DNA from: Sorghum bicolor
Lineage: Eukaryota > Streptophyta > Magnoliopsida > Poales > Poaceae
Assembly: GCF_000003195.3 (NCBI RefSeq)
Contig: NC_012873.2
Span: forward strand, 46,967,166-47,031,165
Reading direction: 5' to 3'
DNA length: 64,000 nt
The notes below the pieces were generated by a model. It saw only the letters and a list, made by a program, of their open reading frames with translations. It was not told where the DNA came from and searched no databases. This document shows, one piece after another, positions 20,870 to 32,268 of this stretch (within the stretch, counting starts at the first letter, position 1; every line of letters starts with the position of its first letter). The position numbers were made by a program, and so were the translations under genes.

Positions 20870-23800
20870 ATGGCTGGCGTTGAGGTGTGGCCCCCCTGCA
20901 ACGTGACCAAGTCCGCGCTGGAGGCTCGCGTGAAGTCCGGGATTCTCCGTCCGCTTAAAGACGTCGAGTTCCCGGAGTGGATCGTCCCTTCGGCGAATGA
21001 TAGGGAGCCAAACCCGCCCCCGGGCTATGTGGTTTGCTTCCTGTCGTTCTTAGACCGGGGGTTCGGAATTTCGGCCGGTCGACTGATCAGGGCGATCCTC
21101 CACTACTACGAGGTGGAGCTGCACAACTTGAACCCCAACTCAGTGATGCAGGCCGCCGTCTTCGCCACGGTCTGTGAGGGGTTCTTGGGGGTTCCCGCCC
21201 ATTGGAACCTCTGGCTCCACCTTTTCAAGGCGGAGATGTCAGCTCGCTATGTAGGAGGAGAGAAGATCCCTCTGCGAGTCGGCGGCTGCACGCTGCAGCT
21301 TCATCAGCAACGGGCTGGGCAGTACATCTGGAGTTCGATGCCTTCGTCGAACCGGGGGTGGCAGAACGGGTGGTTCTACCTCCGAAATGACGGCGGTCTT
21401 CTGCCACCGTATACCGGGAAGATGGTGACGGAGGCCCCCCAGAAGTGGGTGTGGGGTGCTCCATCTGAGGAGCAGAAGAAGCTCGCCCCGCTTCTTGCGG
21501 GGCTTGAGAAGCTGCGGGATGCCCGAGTCACTGCGGCCACGGTGGCAATAGCGTTCCACAAGTGGAGCCTGCTTCCGTTGGCGCAGCGTCGGGTGTTCAT
21601 GTTTGAGATGACTCGGGACGTCCCCTGGGCTGGGACGAGGATGTTGGCCGAGCCGGTATCGGCATCGGATATTGTCGCCCGGGTCGAGAAGACCACGCAC
21701 TCGGAGTTGAAGAACTCCCGGGTGGTGCCGATGCGCCCTGAAAAGGGCTACATTTCTCTGGTAAGGCCTTGTTTTTTGTTTCGATTTCTTGTGCCTGTTT
21801 TTTCTTTTGTTCCTGCCTGACTCCCCTTTTTTCTGTTTGCTTCACAGGGGATGGGACTCGTCAGGGATTCCCTACCCCCAGTCCCAGAGGACAAGGAGAC
21901 CCGGGCCAAGAATAGGGCCCGGAACGAGGAGCAGAAAAAAGCCAAGGAGGACAAGAAGGCCAAGTCGGCGCGGGGGCGCAAAGGCGGGAGATCTCCGCCA
22001 AGAATCGCTGCGAAGCCGAGAAAGCGGGGGTCGCCCCGCCCCCCTCTCCCGAGACTTCAGTCTCGGAGATAGAGGGCGAGGGAGGCAACGCCGACTGGCT
22101 TGATGAGCTAGCGGAGGAGGATGACGCGATCCCTCCTGCCGGTGGGGGGATCGAGATCCTTGAGGGGCCGAAGGCCCAAGGGAGGTATGAGGCCCCCGAG
22201 GGGTCCCAGACGCCGGGGGCGGGCATACCGTCCCCCACATCATTGTGGACGATGAAGACAGCGCCCCCCCGGAGGGTCCAGTCCCCGTGGGTCCCCAGGA
22301 GAGGGAGAAGGTGTCGGGGGGCGAATCCGAGGCGCCCCCCAACTGGTAGCGCAAGAGGGTGTAGCCGAGCCCCGCCCAGCGCCTGGGGCGGGAGCCGGCG
22401 CCTCGGTGGAGGTGACGCAGGCTGAGACCACCGTCGTGGTCCCTGCACCGTCCGCCGGCGAGACGGGGTCCGGCCGATGGCCCCTGGCGCTTCGGGAGGT
22501 CCCCAAGGAGCTCTAAGCTCCCAGAAGAAGTCTGCTCCTCGAGCGAGGTACATATGGGGTCTCTGACCTTTCCGTTGATTTTTTGTTTTTCTCTTTCTTC
22601 TGATTTAGGGTTGCTCCTTCAGCCGTAAGCAAAAGGCGGCACCGGTGGCGCTGGCTCCCTTGAAGGCCGTGAAGAGGGGGCACAGTCGACTCCTGGGTCG
22701 GCCAGGCCCGTGTCGCCACCTCCCCTGAGCCGCGTGGAGGAGGGGGGCCATCGGGAAGGGGAGGGGCAGGAGACGGGGGCGCCGAGGCCCCAAAGGCCGG
22801 TGGAGCCGGCCCCTGCCCCCGGAGCTACGCCTCGTGAGGAGGACGCTCATTTGGGAGGCGCGGGTCGATCCGCGCAGGTCGAGGAAGGCCGAGCCATCGT
22901 GGCGTCCAGCGTGGCGCCCGAGGCTCCCGCGGCGGGAGGGGAGGGTGATGCCTGATGGGGCAAGAGCCCCATATTCTGGCCCAACCTCGAGGACGTAGAG
23001 GGAGGGGCCAGATTTGTTCTGGACGACCCGTCGGAGGATTACCTCTGGCAGGGTCTAGACGCATGCGGGCGTGCAAGCGTCGAGGCCATAAACCGAGCTT
23101 CTCAGCTCGCGAGCCGAGACATGTACAACTTGGCCCAGGTAAAGCTTCCTCCCAAGTTCTAAAGTGTTTTTGCTCTATTTGGTAATGCTGACTCCCTGTG
23201 CGACTTCTGATTGTGTAGGCGCTCAAGGCTACGTCCCTGGAGAAATCCGTTTTTCTCCGCAGGGAAAGAGACGCCTGGGCAACCTGTGAAAATGAAAGGG
23301 CTGCTAGGGAGGCAGCTGAGGGGGAGCTCGCGAAGGAGGGATCGGCAGAAGTGCTCGGCCCTCGCATCCAAAGCTCAGGAGGCCCGGGAAAAGGTCGCCC
23401 CCCTAGAGAAGAGGGTCGGGGACCTTACCCAGGAATCCGAGGTGCAGAAGGCGGCGGCTGAGAGGTATAAGGGTGAGGTTGCTCGGCTTGAGGCTTTGCT
23501 CGCCGAAAAAGACCTTGCCCTGAACCAAACTCAGGCTGACCTTGCTGCGGCTTAGAGCCAGGTGGCCCGCTGGCACCGGAGCTCGGCGGAGCACGAGAAG
23601 CGAGCCGAGGGTAAGACTTGCGTTTTTTACCTCGGCCCCCTTTGTACTTTGAGTTAGTCTTCCTGACTTTTTGTTTTGCTTTTCAATAGAGTTAGAGAGG
23701 AAGGTGGTTGAGGCGACCTCTACTGCGGAGGCCTTGCAGAGGTCCCTTGACGTTGAGGTTTCGGACCGCTTGGCTCTTGAAGCCGTGGTCACCTCGGCGT

Positions 23801-24105
23801 GTGAGGGGCTCAAGGTGCCGGCGTCGGGATCGTCGCTGCGGAGTCGGGTCGAAGCCCTTTACTCCTGAGCCGGGGAAAGGATGAGGGAGGCGCTCCACGC
23901 CAAGGTGAAGAAAGCCCTGGCGGTGGTGAGCTCTCACTACGCCGGCATTGACTTGCCGGCGGTCTGTGAGGGCTACGTCCTCCCCGATGATGAGACGGAG
24001 GCCCAGGAGTAGGTGCATGCCTTGGCCGCCTTCTTCGATGACGAGGTGGAGCTTCCCCCCCTCGGGGTTCAAGGACCTGCGCAGGCAGGGCAGCAAGACC
24101 CTTAG
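20870..24105 (+). pseudogene. Antisense gene of a Tat-type Gypsy element (Transposase_28-like)
   Basis: Multi-exon gene antisense to gag-pol. Exon 1 (20870-21760) is open for 297 codons and reads as the plant 'putative gypsy type transposon' domain (FPEWIVPS, PPPGYVVCFLSFLDRGFG, LIRAILHYYEVELHNLNPN, GGWFYLR-like WQNGWFYLRND). Exon 2 (21848-22547) is lysine-rich, then acidic and proline-rich. Exon 3 (22609-23138) ends in a FWPNLED...DPSEDYLW stretch. Exon 4 (23219-23610) and exon 5 (23690-24105) read as coiled coil, ending at the TAG at 24103. All four introns have GT-AG ends. Exons 2 to 5 carry frame changes and stops (for example in exon 4 near 23553 and in exon 5 near 23866), so only the first exon is intact. 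Similar antisense genes are known from Grande-like grass elements; their function is unknown. Confidence 0.75.
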
Positions 24106-24676
24106 ATTTCTTTTTTCTTTTTGTAGGTATTAAGGCCAGTGGGCCTTGTATTGTATATACAATGTTAATGTTCAGTATGGATTTTTATATGACTGTTCCT
24201 TTTAAGCTTTTTCCTTAAGTGTCTTATTTTCTTTTTCCTTATGCCGACCCGATCTCGGCAACGCGAGGTCGGGTGAGCTACTTAGCCAGAGTCCCGGAGC
24301 CTAAGTCTTTTTCCTTTTTCCTTAGTAGCTTTTAGAAGTCTGGATCCGCCCCACGACCCTAAGGTGAGTAGAGGCCATCTTTGCTCGTGAGCTCAGATCT
24401 TTCCTCGGGCTCATGCCTTAAGATTTTAGGGGATGAATTTTCGGTTTCTTAAATCTTTTTAAGAAATGGGAAAGAGACCTTGGGCCGGGGTTCTCCTGAC
24501 TTGTGAAAAAAGAAAAAAGATTTGGAGTTGCCACAGGGGGTTCCCCCCATGTAGCCCCCGAGGGAGGCTCGGACTCTGCTAGGTAGGTCCGAGGCTCTCT
24601 GATAAGAAAAGGCCATATAACTTAAACATTCATTTATCCTTTCAAGGTGATGAACAAACGGGAATTTTTTACAAAG

Positions 24677-25446
24677 TTCTAAGGGTAAAAGCGACATAGC
24701 TGTTCTATGTTCCATGCGTTTTTGAAGACCTCCCCTGCTTCATTGGCGAGCTTGTAGGTGCTAGGTCAGAGGACTTCGGCGATGACGAAGGGTCCCTCCC
24801 AGGGGAGTGTGAACTTGTGACGACCCTTGTTGCTCTGTCTGAGCCTCAGCACCAAGTCACCGACTTGAAAGGCTCGGCCTCGGATTCGTCACACATGGTA
24901 TCGGCGGAGGGCCTGCTGGTACTTGGCGGAGTGTAGGAGGGCTACGTCTCTGGCTTCATCCAGCTGGTCCAGCGCGTCTTCTTGGAACGTTTTGTAGCTA
25001 TTTTCGTCGTAGGCTTGTACCCTTGGGGACCCGTACTCCAGATCAGTGGGGAGGACGGCTTCCGACCCATAGACCATGAAGAACGGGGTGAAGCCTGTGG
25101 CTCGGCTTCGGGAGGTTCTCAGACTCCAGACCACGGCCGGTAGCTCTTTGAGCCATCTTTTTCCAAATTTGTTCAGACGGTTGAAAATCCGGGGCTTTAG
25201 ACCCTGGAGGATCATGCCATTGGCACGCTCCACTTGACCGTTGGTCTTGGGGTGAGCCACTGTTGCCCAGTCCACACGTATGTGGTGTCTGTCACAGAAT
25301 TGCAGGAACTTTCGTCCGGTGAACTGTGTGCCGTTATCGGTGATTATGGAGTTCGGCACTCCAAATCGATGGATGATATCTGTGAAGAACAGCACTGCTT
25401 GTTCGGCCTTGATCCTTGTGATGGGTCGGACTTCGATCCACTTGGG
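24677..25446 (-). pseudogene. Integrase remnant of element 1
   Basis: Minus-strand reading shows the second half of a retroviral-type integrase core ([17 protein letters not shown], then HPKTNGQVERAN with the last catalytic Glu), followed by the C-terminal part (GDLVLR and PWEGPF). The zinc-binding N-terminus and the first catalytic Asp are gone: the sequence is joined directly to the RNase H part at about 25445. A TGA at about 24890 interrupts it further. Confidence 0.8.
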
Positions 25447-25696
25447 ATTTTATGGCTTTCCGCGGCTCGTAGGTGATCCCATCACCCATGAGCTCTATAG
25501 CCCACTTAGCAATTCTACCATTGGCTTCTCGGTTCTGAATCACTTCCCCCAGAGGGAAAGATGACACCACCGAGACTGGATGAGACTCAAAGTAATGGCG
25601 GAGCTTGCGTCGGGCCAAAACTACAGCGTAGAGTAGTTTTTGGATCTGGGGGTATCGGGTCTTTGTGTCGGATAGTACTTCACTGATGAAGTACAC
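25447..25696 (-). pseudogene. RNase H start of element 1, cut off by a deletion
   Basis: Follows the reverse transcriptase on the minus strand with [21 protein letters not shown] and KWAIELMG, the usual first part of the Gypsy RNase H domain. The reading passes without interruption into integrase sequence in another frame at about 25445, so the rest of RNase H and the linker to integrase have been deleted. The frame differs from that of the RT, which ends in a stop at 25703. Confidence 0.75.
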
Positions 25697-25702
25697 CGGT
25701 CT

Positions 25703-26803
25703 TTAGACCGGCAGGGCGTGCCCCTCTTCCTTCCTTTCGACCACGATAGCCGCACTGGCCACCTGATCGGTGGCTGCGACGTAAAGAAGAAGTGGTTCCC
25801 CCTCGGCGGGGGGCACCAGAATGGGAGGGTTGGTGAGCAGGGCCTTGAGCTTGTCGAGGGCTTCCTGGGCCTCAGGGGTCCAGGAAAAATGCTCGGATTT
25901 CCTAAGTAGCCTATACAGAGGTAGCCCTTTTTCCCCAAGACGAGAGATGAAATGGCTTAGGGAGGCTAGACATCCCATGACCCTCTGTACTCCCTTTAGG
26001 TTACGAATCGGGCCCATGTTTGCGATGGCCGAGACCTTTTCTAGGTTTGCCTCGATCCCTCGCTCAGACACAATAAACCCGAGGAGCATGCCTCGGGGGA
26101 CCCCGAAAACACATTTTTCAGGGTTGAGTCTGATCCCCTTTGCCCTAAGGCACTGGAACGTTTCTTCCAGGTCGGCGACTAGGCCGCTTGCTTTCCTGGA
26201 CTTGACGACGATGTCGTCTACGTAAGCCTCGACTGTTTTGCCTATAAGATTGCCAAAGACCTGGAGCATACATCGTTGATATGTAGCTCCTGAGTTCTTG
26301 AGGCTAAAAGGCATGGTTACGTAGCAATACATTCCAAAAGGGGTGATGAAAGAAGTCGCGAGCTGGTCGGACTCTTTCATCTTGATTTGGTGGTAACCGG
26401 AATATGCATCAAGAAAAGATAAAATTTCACACCCCGCGGTGGAGTCTACTATCTGATCAATACGAGGTAATGGAAAGGGGTTCTTTGGACATGCTTTATT
26501 TAAACTAGTATAGTCTACACACATCCTCCACTTCCCATTTTTCTTTTTGACTAGCACGGGGTTAGCTAACCACTCGGGATGGAATACCTCCTTGATGAAT
26601 CCGGCCGCCAACAGCTTGTGTATCTCCTCCCCGATGGCCCGACGCTTCTCCTTGTTGAATCGGTGCAGGTGTTGCTTCACGGGTTTGGAGCCGGCTCGGA
26701 TGTCCAAGGAGTGCTCGGCGACTTCCCTCGGTATACCAGGCATGTCCAAGGGACTCCACGCAAATATGTCGGCGTTTGCACAGAGAAAGTCGACGAGCAC
26801 CAC
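25703..26803 (-). CDS. Reverse transcriptase region of element 1
   Basis: About 366 codons open on the minus strand with the Gypsy reverse-transcriptase blocks in order: PDMPGIPREVAEHSL-like entry (DIFAWSPLDMPGIP), [35 protein letters not shown], the catalytic YVDDIVVKS near 26210, and the thumb and connection region ([22 protein letters not shown]). It begins straight after a UAG that ends the protease reading at 26807-26809, in the same frame. There is no ATG at that point, so it would need read-through or a restored codon to be made. It ends where the frame shifts into the RNase H remnant. Confidence 0.88.
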   Translation of the reverse strand: MVLVDFLCANADIFAWSPLDMPGIPREVAEHSLDIRAGSKPVKQHLHRFNKEKRRAIGEEIHKLLAAGFIKEVFHPEWLANPVLVKKKNGKWRMCVDYTSLNKACPKNPFPLPRIDQIVDSTAGCEILSFLDAYSGYHQIKMKESDQLATSFITPFGMYCYVTMPFSLKNSGATYQRCMLQVFGNLIGKTVEAYVDDIVVKSRKASGLVADLEETFQCLRAKGIRLNPEKCVFGVPRGMLLGFIVSERGIEANLEKVSAIANMGPIRNLKGVQRVMGCLASLSHFISRLGEKGLPLYRLLRKSEHFSWTPEAQEALDKLKALLTNPPILVPPAEGEPLLLYVAATDQVASAAIVVERKEEGHALPV

Positions 26804-26806
26804 TTC

Positions 26807-28045
26807 CTATTTGGGGTCGAGGCTGGAACTGATCTTCAACGCCCTGCCCTCAGAGGCCCCGGGGTCGAGGAAGACTAGCTTGGTCTCTTCCGCCGGCTCG
26901 AAGCTCCCGGCATGACGCTTGGGGTCGGGGACGTCCTGGTCGCAGTCACCGAGGCCGGTGAGGATGGCCAGAGACTCAGCCAGAGCCTCAGCCTGCTCAA
27001 TGCACTCGACGTCGCACTGATAGGCGTGCTGACTGGTCGTGCTGACGGTGATGATGCCCTTTGGCCCTGGCATCTTGAGCTTGAGGTAGGTATAGTTGGG
27101 GACGGCCATGAACTTGGTGTAGCAGGGTCGTCCCAGAATTGCGTGGTAGGTCCCTGGGAACCCGACCACGTCGAAAGTGAGGACCTCCCGCCTGAGGTTG
27201 TCAGGGGTCCCAAAGCAGACGGACAGGTCGATCTGCCCGAGAGGGTGGGCACGATGTCCCGGCACCACTCCGTGGAATGGTGCTGTATCGTTCCTTAGTT
27301 GAGACTTGCTGATCCCCATGAGGGCTAGAGTTTCGGCGTAAAGGATGTTGAGGCCGCTGCCTCCGTCCATCAGCACCATGGTGAGACGGGTCTCGCCGAT
27401 GATGGGGTCGACAATCAGAGGATAGCTCCCGGGGTTGGGGATCCGATCCGGGTGATCCTGTCGATCGAAGGTGATCACGCTCTTGGACCACTTAAGGTAC
27501 GAGGGCGTGGCCGCGCTGACTGCGCAAACCTCTTGGAGTTCGCGCTTCCTCTGACTCGCAGTGAGGCGAGCCGCACGTCCCCCAAAGATCAAGAGGCAGT
27601 TCTTGATCTTGGGGAAGCCTTCCCCCTGAGGGTCGTCGTCCTTGGGGGGCTCTTCGGCGCTCTCCTTGGTGATGATGTCGGTATAGTACCAACGGAGGAC
27701 GGTGCACTCCTCTAGGGTGTGCTTTGTTGGTCCCCTATGATAAGGGCATGGCTTCTTCAACATTTCGTCGAAGAGACCGGGGCCAGCGGGAGCCCGCTTG
27801 GGGTTCTTGCGATCTGCTGCGGTGACTAAGTTGTCGTCCGACTGACCCTGCCTCCCCTTGCGACCCTTCTTCTTCTTGGGGTCACGTGAGCCTGAGGCCT
27901 CGGTGGCCTCGGCCTTCTGTTTCCCCTTGGCTGCGCCGTCGGAGAAAATGGCGCCAACTGCCTCTTCTCCTGAGGCAAAGTTGGTGGCGATGTCGAGCAG
28001 TTGGCTAGTGCTCGTGGGGGTCTTGCGACCGAGCTCATGTACCAA
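26807..28045 (-). CDS. Gag C-terminus and protease region of element 1
   Basis: 412 codons open on the minus strand. The first part is the end of gag (SEEAVGAIF-like EEAVGAIF, lysine-rich linker, then CPYHRGPTKHTLEEC, a Cys/His motif typical of Tat gag). The second part is a retropepsin with active site LMDGGSGLNILY and the flap/closing motif HAILGRP. It ends at a TAG at 26807-26809 that separates it from the reverse transcriptase in the same frame. The upstream gag part is in the same frame but interrupted by stops, so the N-terminal Met at 28045 is only the first one available. Confidence 0.85.
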   Translation of the reverse strand: MVHELGRKTPTSTSQLLDIATNFASGEEAVGAIFSDGAAKGKQKAEATEASGSRDPKKKKGRKGRQGQSDDNLVTAADRKNPKRAPAGPGLFDEMLKKPCPYHRGPTKHTLEECTVLRWYYTDIITKESAEEPPKDDDPQGEGFPKIKNCLLIFGGRAARLTASQRKRELQEVCAVSAATPSYLKWSKSVITFDRQDHPDRIPNPGSYPLIVDPIIGETRLTMVLMDGGSGLNILYAETLALMGISKSQLRNDTAPFHGVVPGHRAHPLGQIDLSVCFGTPDNLRREVLTFDVVGFPGTYHAILGRPCYTKFMAVPNYTYLKLKMPGPKGIITVSTTSQHAYQCDVECIEQAEALAESLAILTGLGDCDQDVPDPKRHAGSFEPAEETKLVFLDPGASEGRALKISSSLDPK

Positions 28046-28888
28046 CTCCTTGCAGGTGGTACCGGAAATGAAGGCTCCGATGACGTCGGAGTCCGTGATG
28101 TTGGGGAGCTCGGTGCACTGTTTGGAGAATCGCCTGATGAAGTCTCGGAGGGACTCATCGGGCTTCTGCCGGCAGCTCCTGAGGTCCTAGGAGTTCCCAG
28201 GGCGCACGTAAGTGCCCTAGAAGTTCTCGACGAAGATCTTGACTAGGTCGGCCCAGTCGTGGATCATGCGGTCAGGAAGGTGCTCGAGCCATGCTCTGGC
28301 TGTATCGGCCAGATGCAGTGGGAGGTTGCGGATGATGAGTAGGTCATCGTCCGCTCCGCCAAGCTGGCATGCTAGGCGCTAATCCGCCAGCCAGAGCTCG
28401 GGGTTTGTCTCCCCAGAGTACTTGGTGAGGTTGGCGGGCTGTCGGAATCGCGCCGGGAACTTGGCCATGCGTATGGCCTCGCTGAAGACGCGGGGACTCG
28501 GAGGCTCTGATGATGTGCTGCGGTCTTGATCGGGGTCGTACCTTCCACCTCGGCGCGGCCGATAGCGTCGAGACTCGGCTTCGTCCCTGTCACGTCGCCT
28601 AGCCTCGAGGGTGGCCCGAGCGTCCGCGTCAGCCCCGACACGTTCGTGGACTGATGGGGCCCTATTGCCCCCTTGCGGATTAGGGGGCGGCGAACCCTGC
28701 ACCGTTGGTGCCTTGTTAGGAGGGGGTCGGTCCTCTTGGCGTCTCGTGCCGTGGGATTGTGATGCAGAACTTTCTGTGTTCTGCACCACAGCCTGTTCCA
28801 GAAGGCCACGTAGCCCCTGGCGCACTCTCCTTCCCTCAGGGGTCGATGGCTCGGGCATCGCCCTGAGGAGGAGTGCAGCGGCCATCAC
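28046..28888 (-). pseudogene. Gag core of element 1, interrupted by stops
   Basis: Same frame as the protease reading. It holds the retrotransposon gag core (FPARFRQPANLTKYSGETNPELWL, then LHLADTARAWLEHLP and the DESLRDFIRRFSKQC block). In-frame stops occur at 28379-28381, near 28215 and near 28187. The part before 28530 is arginine-rich and hydrophilic. Confidence 0.8.
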
Positions 28889-29203
28889 GTTCTGGCTGGC
28901 AGTGCTGAAGACCGGGGCGTTACCCCCTTGGTCCTCGACAATACAGCGGTTGACGTCACAGGCGCGGCGTCTAGCCTCACCTCCGTCTCCACGGCCGGAC
29001 GGGTCTCGGAGCAGGGCTTCACGAAGTTGGCAGAGGCGTGCGCGTTCTTCTTCGAGCCTGGCCTCCAGCTCAGCGAGCTGCTTGAGGTCAGGGCGGTGTC
29101 CTCCTACGGGGGCTGATGCTACCCCACGGGCCCTAGGATCGGTCCCGGGAGAAGGGTTGGGAGGTGGGGTTGCATTCTCCTACCTAGAGGGCCCTGCGCC
29201 CCC

Positions 29204-30031
29204 CTAGGCGTTATGCGGCGTCCCTCCTACTTCCAGGTTGAAGCATTCTCGTGACGGGTCATAGCTTCCGTCGTCGGAGTCGGAGTAGCCGAAACAGTAG
29301 TTGCTGGCCTCCAAGAAGCGCATGAAGGTCTCCGGGTCACCACACCCGGAAAAGTCAGCACCGGCCCACTCGTCATCGCCTGAGGTGGGATCCTCCGGGT
29401 ACGACGAAATGGGCGGTGTGGAGATGAGGTCCAGGGTAGACCTCAGGTGATGCCCTGGAAGGTCCGCGTATGCACTTAAGGAAGTGCTCACGGAAGAGGC
29501 GTAGGTGGCGGCTGCATTCCTGAGCCCGAAAGGGAACTCGGGAGGTGCCGCTACCTCTCCCCCATCCACGGGTGGAGGAGGACGGGACGTTGAGGCCCCT
29601 TTGTCCCCATTCTGGGGGACGAGCGCGGGCCGTGCCTTCCCCTTCGACCGAGGCGGGACAGGAGGTCGCGACGATCCCCTGTTGGTCCGGGGAGCGGAGC
29701 TTAACGCTCCGCGAGCCCTTCCTCTAGCGCCTGTCGGGCCGGAGGAGCGGGCGATCTGGTGAGGAATATGCGGGGGGAGGGCCGGACGGACCCTGGCCTC
29801 GGTGGTAGGGTCAGGGATCCTGGATCTCTGACGCCCCCGCTGGGTGCCCCCTGCACGGTGTCCCGAGCGGCTCCCACGCACAGATTGTGGTGGGATCGGC
29901 TCGGGGCGAGGCTCGTCGTCACCACATGGCAGGAGGAGGATAATGTCATAGCCGGAGCCGAGGGACATGAACTCCAAACTCCCGAACGTCATGATGGTGC
30001 CGCGGCGGAGTGGGTGAAGTCCATCTGCCAT
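29204..30031 (-). CDS. N-terminal gag-side reading frame of element 1
   Basis: 275 codons open on the minus strand, about 60 bp downstream of the 5' LTR. Low-complexity Arg/Pro/Ser-rich first half, then an acidic, aromatic C-terminal part (SGCGDPETFMRFLEASNYCF, SDDGSYDPSRECF). The position matches the leader protein that precedes gag in Tat-type elements (compare the frame at 59495 in the last element). No domain with a known activity is visible. Confidence 0.6.
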   Translation of the reverse strand: MADGLHPLRRGTIMTFGSLEFMSLGSGYDIILLLPCGDDEPRPEPIPPQSVRGSRSGHRAGGTQRGRQRSRIPDPTTEARVRPALPPHIPHQIARSSGPTGARGRARGALSSAPRTNRGSSRPPVPPRSKGKARPALVPQNGDKGASTSRPPPPVDGGEVAAPPEFPFGLRNAAATYASSVSTSLSAYADLPGHHLRSTLDLISTPPISSYPEDPTSGDDEWAGADFSGCGDPETFMRFLEASNYCFGYSDSDDGSYDPSRECFNLEVGGTPHNA

Positions 30032-30067
30032 CCAAGTCTTCCCAGTAGGGACAGGTGAATGTCACGC

Positions 30068-30093
30068 AGAAGGCCCCTACCTGGCGCGCCAAC
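30068..30093 (-). promoter_or_regulatory. Primer-binding-site region of element 1
   Basis: Read on the minus strand, the LTR end GACACCGACA is followed by GTTGGCGCGCCAGGTAGGGG. The same GCGCCAGGTAGGGG string follows the 5' LTR of the element at 58998 on the plus strand. This is the position and form of a tRNA primer site in Tat-type elements. Confidence 0.7.
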
Positions 30094-31166
30094 TGTCGGT
30101 GTCTAGATTCGTGATCTAGACACAAACGAGTATAAGTTTGCGTGACTACCCAACCCTGGATGGTGATGCAAGTGAGACACAGAGGGTTTATACTGGTTCG
30201 GGCCTGGAATGCCCTACGTCCAGTGAGATCGGGGGTCTGTATAGCCTTTCACCCAAAGGTGCTTGTAGTAGGGGGTACCAGCAGGTTGCGAGAGAGGACT
30301 AAGTCCTAGGTCTCGACTTTGTGATGGACAGAGTGCTAGTTGTTGCTCTGTGAGTGTGCACGGTGATCGTGTGTGTCTCTGAACCTAGCGATGAGCCCTG
30401 GCTCCCCTTTTATAGCCTCAAGGGGAGATAGGGATTTACATGAGTGGATTTCATCCTACCGAGTGGAAGGGTTATAGTCCTGGCCCTGTTGAAGCCTGTT
30501 CATGTTGTCCTTGCAGGATGGCTGGTAGCATGGCTACTTCTGTGGAGGGTTACCGAGCCCTGTAGGAGTCATGGGGGTCGGATCGGTGGTACTGCTGATC
30601 ATCTTGTCAATAGTGGGAGAAAATAGCAAATAGTGATGCTGATTAACTTCCCCCATCCCCTTTTCACTGTGAGGCGGTACACCACAGTGAAAGTGGTAAG
30701 GTCGCACAGTGAAAGAGGTAAGGCTGCAGTGCCCAAGGTGGTTGGAACAGTCGTCACCCTGCCCTGCTGCGGTATGGGAGTCACCGCGCCTGTCACGTCG
30801 TGGGTACGGGCACCGTGCGTTGGAAGTCTTGCTGATCCGGGGGAGCGGTGTCCGGCGCCCGAGCCCTGAAGGGGTCGGGCGAGGCGGGATTTACGTCCGA
30901 GGCCCTGAGGGGTCGGGCGAGTCGGAACTTGCATCCGAGGCCCTGAGGGGTCGGGCGAGTCGGAATTTGCGTCCGAGGTCCTGAGGGGTCGGGTGAGTCG
31001 GAACTTGCGTCCGAGGCCCTGAGGGGTACGGCGAGTCGCGGTTTGGACCTGAGGCCCAGGAGTCAGACGAGCTGGGGCCCATGCCCGGGTGATTGTGGTT
31101 AATTTGCTTTGTCCTTTGCATTTTTTATTGCTCTAATTTGGGTATCCCTACTGATGGTACCCAACA
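30094..31166 (-). repeat. 5' LTR of element 1 (right copy)
   Basis: Runs from TGTCGGTG to CCCAACA, 1073 bp, with scattered single-base differences from the left copy. The same 38-bp tandem repeat lies at about 30857-31046. As the polyprotein is on the minus strand, this copy supplies the promoter of the element. Confidence 0.92.
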
Positions 31167-31171
31167 ATAGG

Positions 31172-32230
<1,059 letters not shown>

Positions 32231-32268
32231 GGATTGGGTCTTACTCTATTCTTATAGATTGTTTCATA

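Larger units (their letters stand above)
18459..31166 (-). mobile_element. Full-length Tat-type Ty3-Gypsy retrotransposon (element 1)
   Basis: A 12,708-bp element with two LTRs of 1073 bp each (18459-19531 and 30094-31166) and a perfect 5-bp target duplication ATAGG (18454-18458 and 31167-31171). Gag, protease, reverse transcriptase, RNase H and integrase remnants lie on the minus strand from 30031 down to about 24.68 kb, so transcription starts in the right LTR. A primer-binding-like stretch follows the right LTR, and a polypurine tract (GGCTCGGGGGCTAC on the minus strand) precedes the left LTR. An antisense gene lies between pol and the 3' LTR. Stops, frameshifts and a large pol deletion make it non-autonomous now. 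The two LTRs differ at a small number of sites by eye, so it is fairly young. Confidence 0.92.

Noticed and set aside
21861..22553. 230-codon minus-strand frame opposite the antisense gene
   Set aside because: GC-rich shadow of the proline/glycine-rich exon 2; no motif, and the plus strand has matching splice sites.
26547..27298. Plus-strand frames of more than 100 codons over the protease and RT of element 1
   Set aside because: Shadows of the minus-strand pol frame, which has all family motifs.
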